Shown piece after piece: positions 8,545 through 9,802 of a DNA stretch of 9,802 nucleotides. The translations under genes were made by a program, and so were the position numbers. The DNA comes from a bacterium (GTDB lineage Bacteria > Planctomycetota > J058 > JACQDU01), in the NCBI GenBank assembly GCA_016200955.1, contig JACQDU010000427.1, forward strand, positions 1 to 9,802, read 5' to 3'. Numbering within the stretch: position 1 is the first letter of the stretch; every line of letters begins with the position of its first letter. Below the pieces are notes generated by a model that was not told the origin of the DNA, did not search any database, and saw only the letters and a list, made by a program, of their open reading frames with translations.

Positions 8545-9459
8545 TCACTTCGGGGGAGTTTCTGGCTTCAAGATCACGACGCTGTCCCGGGGAGGTCGTT
8601 GCAAGGGGAAGTGGAAGGTCCCTCCGAGGAAGACGAGCGACCCGGAGCATTCTTCGCACGTCACGCTCCCGCCGATCGAGATGACGACGCAGCGCTGGAA
8701 CGACTTTGCCTTGATCCCGCCGCGCGCGAGGACGAGCGAGTCCGAGACCTTGTCCAGCTCGAGGTCGTCTCCCACGGAGACGTGTTGCCACGCTTCGGAC
8801 GGCGCTCTCATGGGCGCGCCGTAGATCGATGCCCAGGGGCGCTCGTCGCCCCAGACCCGGCCCGAGAGCGCCGCCTGGAGGTCGGCGAGGTCGTTCGTCC
8901 AGCGCCCGTTCAGCGGGTCGAGGAACTCTCCCCTGCTTCTCCCCCCGAAGCCACTTTCGACGGGCACGAGCCGCTCATCGAGGACCTTCCGCGCTTCCTC
9001 GAAGACTCGCTCGGCGCTCGCGCGCGACTGGTGCTCGATCGCCGCGCTGCGCTCCGCTTCCATCACGGCGGCGCGCTCCATTTCCGCGCGGCGTGAGGTC
9101 CGAGCCCCGAGCCAAGCGATGCTCGAGGCGACGGCGAGCGCGACGAGGAGCCCGAGGGCCGCCGCCACGATCGTCCCGGCGCGCGAGCGCGAAGACGGTC
9201 GCGTGCTCGGAGCGGCTCGCGTGCCGGGCAAGAAGGCCTTCTCGCGGCACGTCGCGCACTGACCCGACTCCTGCCAGCACTTCTCGTGATGGCGGGCGAG
9301 GCACGCGCGGCACGCGACCCAGTCGTCGCCCTCGGCCGAGACGGAGTCGTGGCAGTAAGGACAGCGAGCGCGGCTCCCCTCGAGGCGAACGTCGTCCCGC
9401 AGCGCGGGCTCCTCGACGCGCCGCGGCTCGGGCCGCTCCCTGACTTCGTCAATGCCCAT
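8545..9459 (-). CDS. RING-like zinc-finger protein with one membrane helix
   Basis: Membrane-anchored protein of 304 residues; function unknown. Residues 33-71 hold eight evenly placed ligands, C33-x2-C36, C50-x2-C53, H58-x2-C61 and C68-x2-C71, with W62 after the HxxC. This is the layout of the prokaryotic RING-finger family (Prok-RING type), a two-zinc cross-brace related to eukaryotic RING/PHD domains. H57 is an alternative ligand. An Arg/Ser/Pro linker leads to one membrane helix (about 94-118), with arginines on both sides so orientation is unclear, then a charged, Ala/Glu-rich helical stretch (about 120-165) that may form a coiled coil. The remaining 140 residues are not recognised and contain C257, C268 and C271 (CEEC), possibly a second metal or disulfide site. 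ATG 9459 has GGAGA about four bases upstream; ATG 9479 is out of frame. E3-ligase activity is not implied, as bacteria of this kind generally lack ubiquitin. Confidence 0.87.
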   Translation of the reverse strand: MGIDEVRERPEPRRVEEPALRDDVRLEGSRARCPYCHDSVSAEGDDWVACRACLARHHEKCWQESGQCATCREKAFLPGTRAAPSTRPSSRSRAGTIVAAALGLLVALAVASSIAWLGARTSRRAEMERAAVMEAERSAAIEHQSRASAERVFEEARKVLDERLVPVESGFGGRSRGEFLDPLNGRWTNDLADLQAALSGRVWGDERPWASIYGAPMRAPSEAWQHVSVGDDLELDKVSDSLVLARGGIKAKSFQRCVVISIGGSVTCEECSGSLVFLGGTFHFPLQRPPRDSVVILKPETPPK

Positions 9460-9541
9460 GGGCTCTCCGGGGGCTCCATGCTACTCGAGCGACGCAAAGA
9501 CGCAGTGCGTTGTCGCGTCTCGATGAATTTCTCAGGAAGAT

Positions 9542-9598
9542 TTGAGCTTGTCGGTGCCCGCCGCTATAGTCCCGGCACGTGCACTTGCCCGGGGAGGG
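9542..9598 (+). promoter_or_regulatory. Sigma70-like promoter, CACGTG palindrome and strong RBS
   Basis: TTGAGC (9542-9547) and TATAGT (9565-9570) are separated by exactly 17 bp, the best sigma70-like pair in the window. The perfect 8-bp palindrome GCACGTGC (9575-9582) starts five bases after the -10 and so would overlap the transcription start; it could be an operator. GGAGG (9593-9597) four bases before the ATG at 9602 is a strong Shine-Dalgarno. The predicted 5' leader is only about 25 bases. Confidence 0.65.
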
Positions 9599-9601
9599 GA
9601 C

Positions 9602-9802
9602 ATGACCGATTCGGTCGATCGCTCCAGGGGTTCGGGTGACGAGGATCGCGCGCGGAACCGTTTCGCCGCGCGCAGGGTGGACGCGGCCGAGCGGGCCGCG
9701 GTGAGCAGCGCCGCGGTCTCTCTGAGCGAGAGCCAGACTCTCTCTCGCGCCGCGGCGGAGTCGCTCGTGAGCCGCAGGCGCGAGCGGTTCGCTCTCGGGG
9801 GC
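9602..9802 (+). CDS. Unidentified protein, N-terminal 67 residues only
   Basis: Open to the right edge (67 codons). The start is supported by GGAGG four bases upstream and a sigma70-like promoter. The visible part begins MTDSVDRSRGSGDEDRAR and is rich in Arg, Ala and Ser, without hydrophobic segment, signal peptide or cysteine: probably a cytoplasmic, flexible or helical N-terminus. The last residues, RRRERFALGG, resemble the lead-in to the Gly-rich loop of bacterial Ser/Thr kinases (RYELG-type followed by IGxGG), but the diagnostic residues lie outside the window, so this is only a guess. It is divergent from the RING-like gene, 142 bp apart. Confidence 0.7.
   Translation, partial: MTDSVDRSRGSGDEDRARNRFAARRVDAAERAAVSSAAVSLSESQTLSRAAAESLVSRRRERFALGG

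Noticed and set aside
8599..9096. Plus-strand frame opposite the RING-like gene
   Set aside because: No domain; the minus strand gives an eight-ligand zinc finger, a membrane helix and a good RBS.

Overview
This is a very GC-rich bacterial window (G/C-dominated third codon positions, long spurious ORFs on all frames) holding eight protein genes, two of them cut by the window edges. The gene mix suggests a Planctomycetota-type bacterium, with Myxococcota as the main alternative: a membrane Ser/Thr kinase fused to WD40 repeats, a bacterial RING-like zinc-finger membrane protein, and an MFS porter with a proline-rich N-terminal tail. No rRNA, tRNA, transposase, integrase or CRISPR array was seen, so the lineage is inferred from gene content only.

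Layout. (1) 1-1312, minus strand: most of an MFS transporter whose C-terminus lies beyond the left edge. A 125-bp divergent spacer follows. (2) 1438-4380, plus: a 980-residue transmembrane Ser/Thr kinase with a kinase domain, one membrane helix, a Pro-rich linker and 14 WD40-like units, which is enough for two seven-bladed propellers. (3) 4386-5351, plus: an alpha/beta hydrolase with a probable GTG start five bases after the kinase stop, hence probably co-translated. (4) 5436-7343, plus: acetyl-CoA synthetase (acs) with all acetate-pocket residues and the regulatory lysine present. It has its own good RBS and follows an 84-bp gap with a GC hairpin. (5) 7426-7665, minus: a 79-residue protein of unknown function, convergent with acs and divergent from (6). 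(6) 7828-8538, plus: a HlyIII/PAQR-type seven-helix membrane protein with the full S/H/D/HxxxH metal-site signature. (7) 8545-9459, minus: a RING-like zinc-finger protein with one membrane helix, convergent with (6) and separated by only six bases. (8) 9602-9802, plus: the start of an unidentified gene behind the best sigma70-like promoter in the window (TTGAGC, 17 bp, TATAGT) and a strong RBS.

How they may work together. Genes 2 and 3 look like a transcription unit, and acs may be read through from it or from a weak promoter of its own. The kinase would sense something outside the cytoplasm through its WD40 part and phosphorylate cytoplasmic targets. Nothing in the sequence says that the hydrolase or Acs is such a target. 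The right half (genes 5-8) is a set of single-gene units around two short divergent control regions, and two of its products are membrane proteins with predicted metal sites. The least described items are the RING-like membrane protein, the double-propeller kinase with a changed P+1/APE motif, and the 79-residue orphan. I see no clear evidence of a new multi-gene system.
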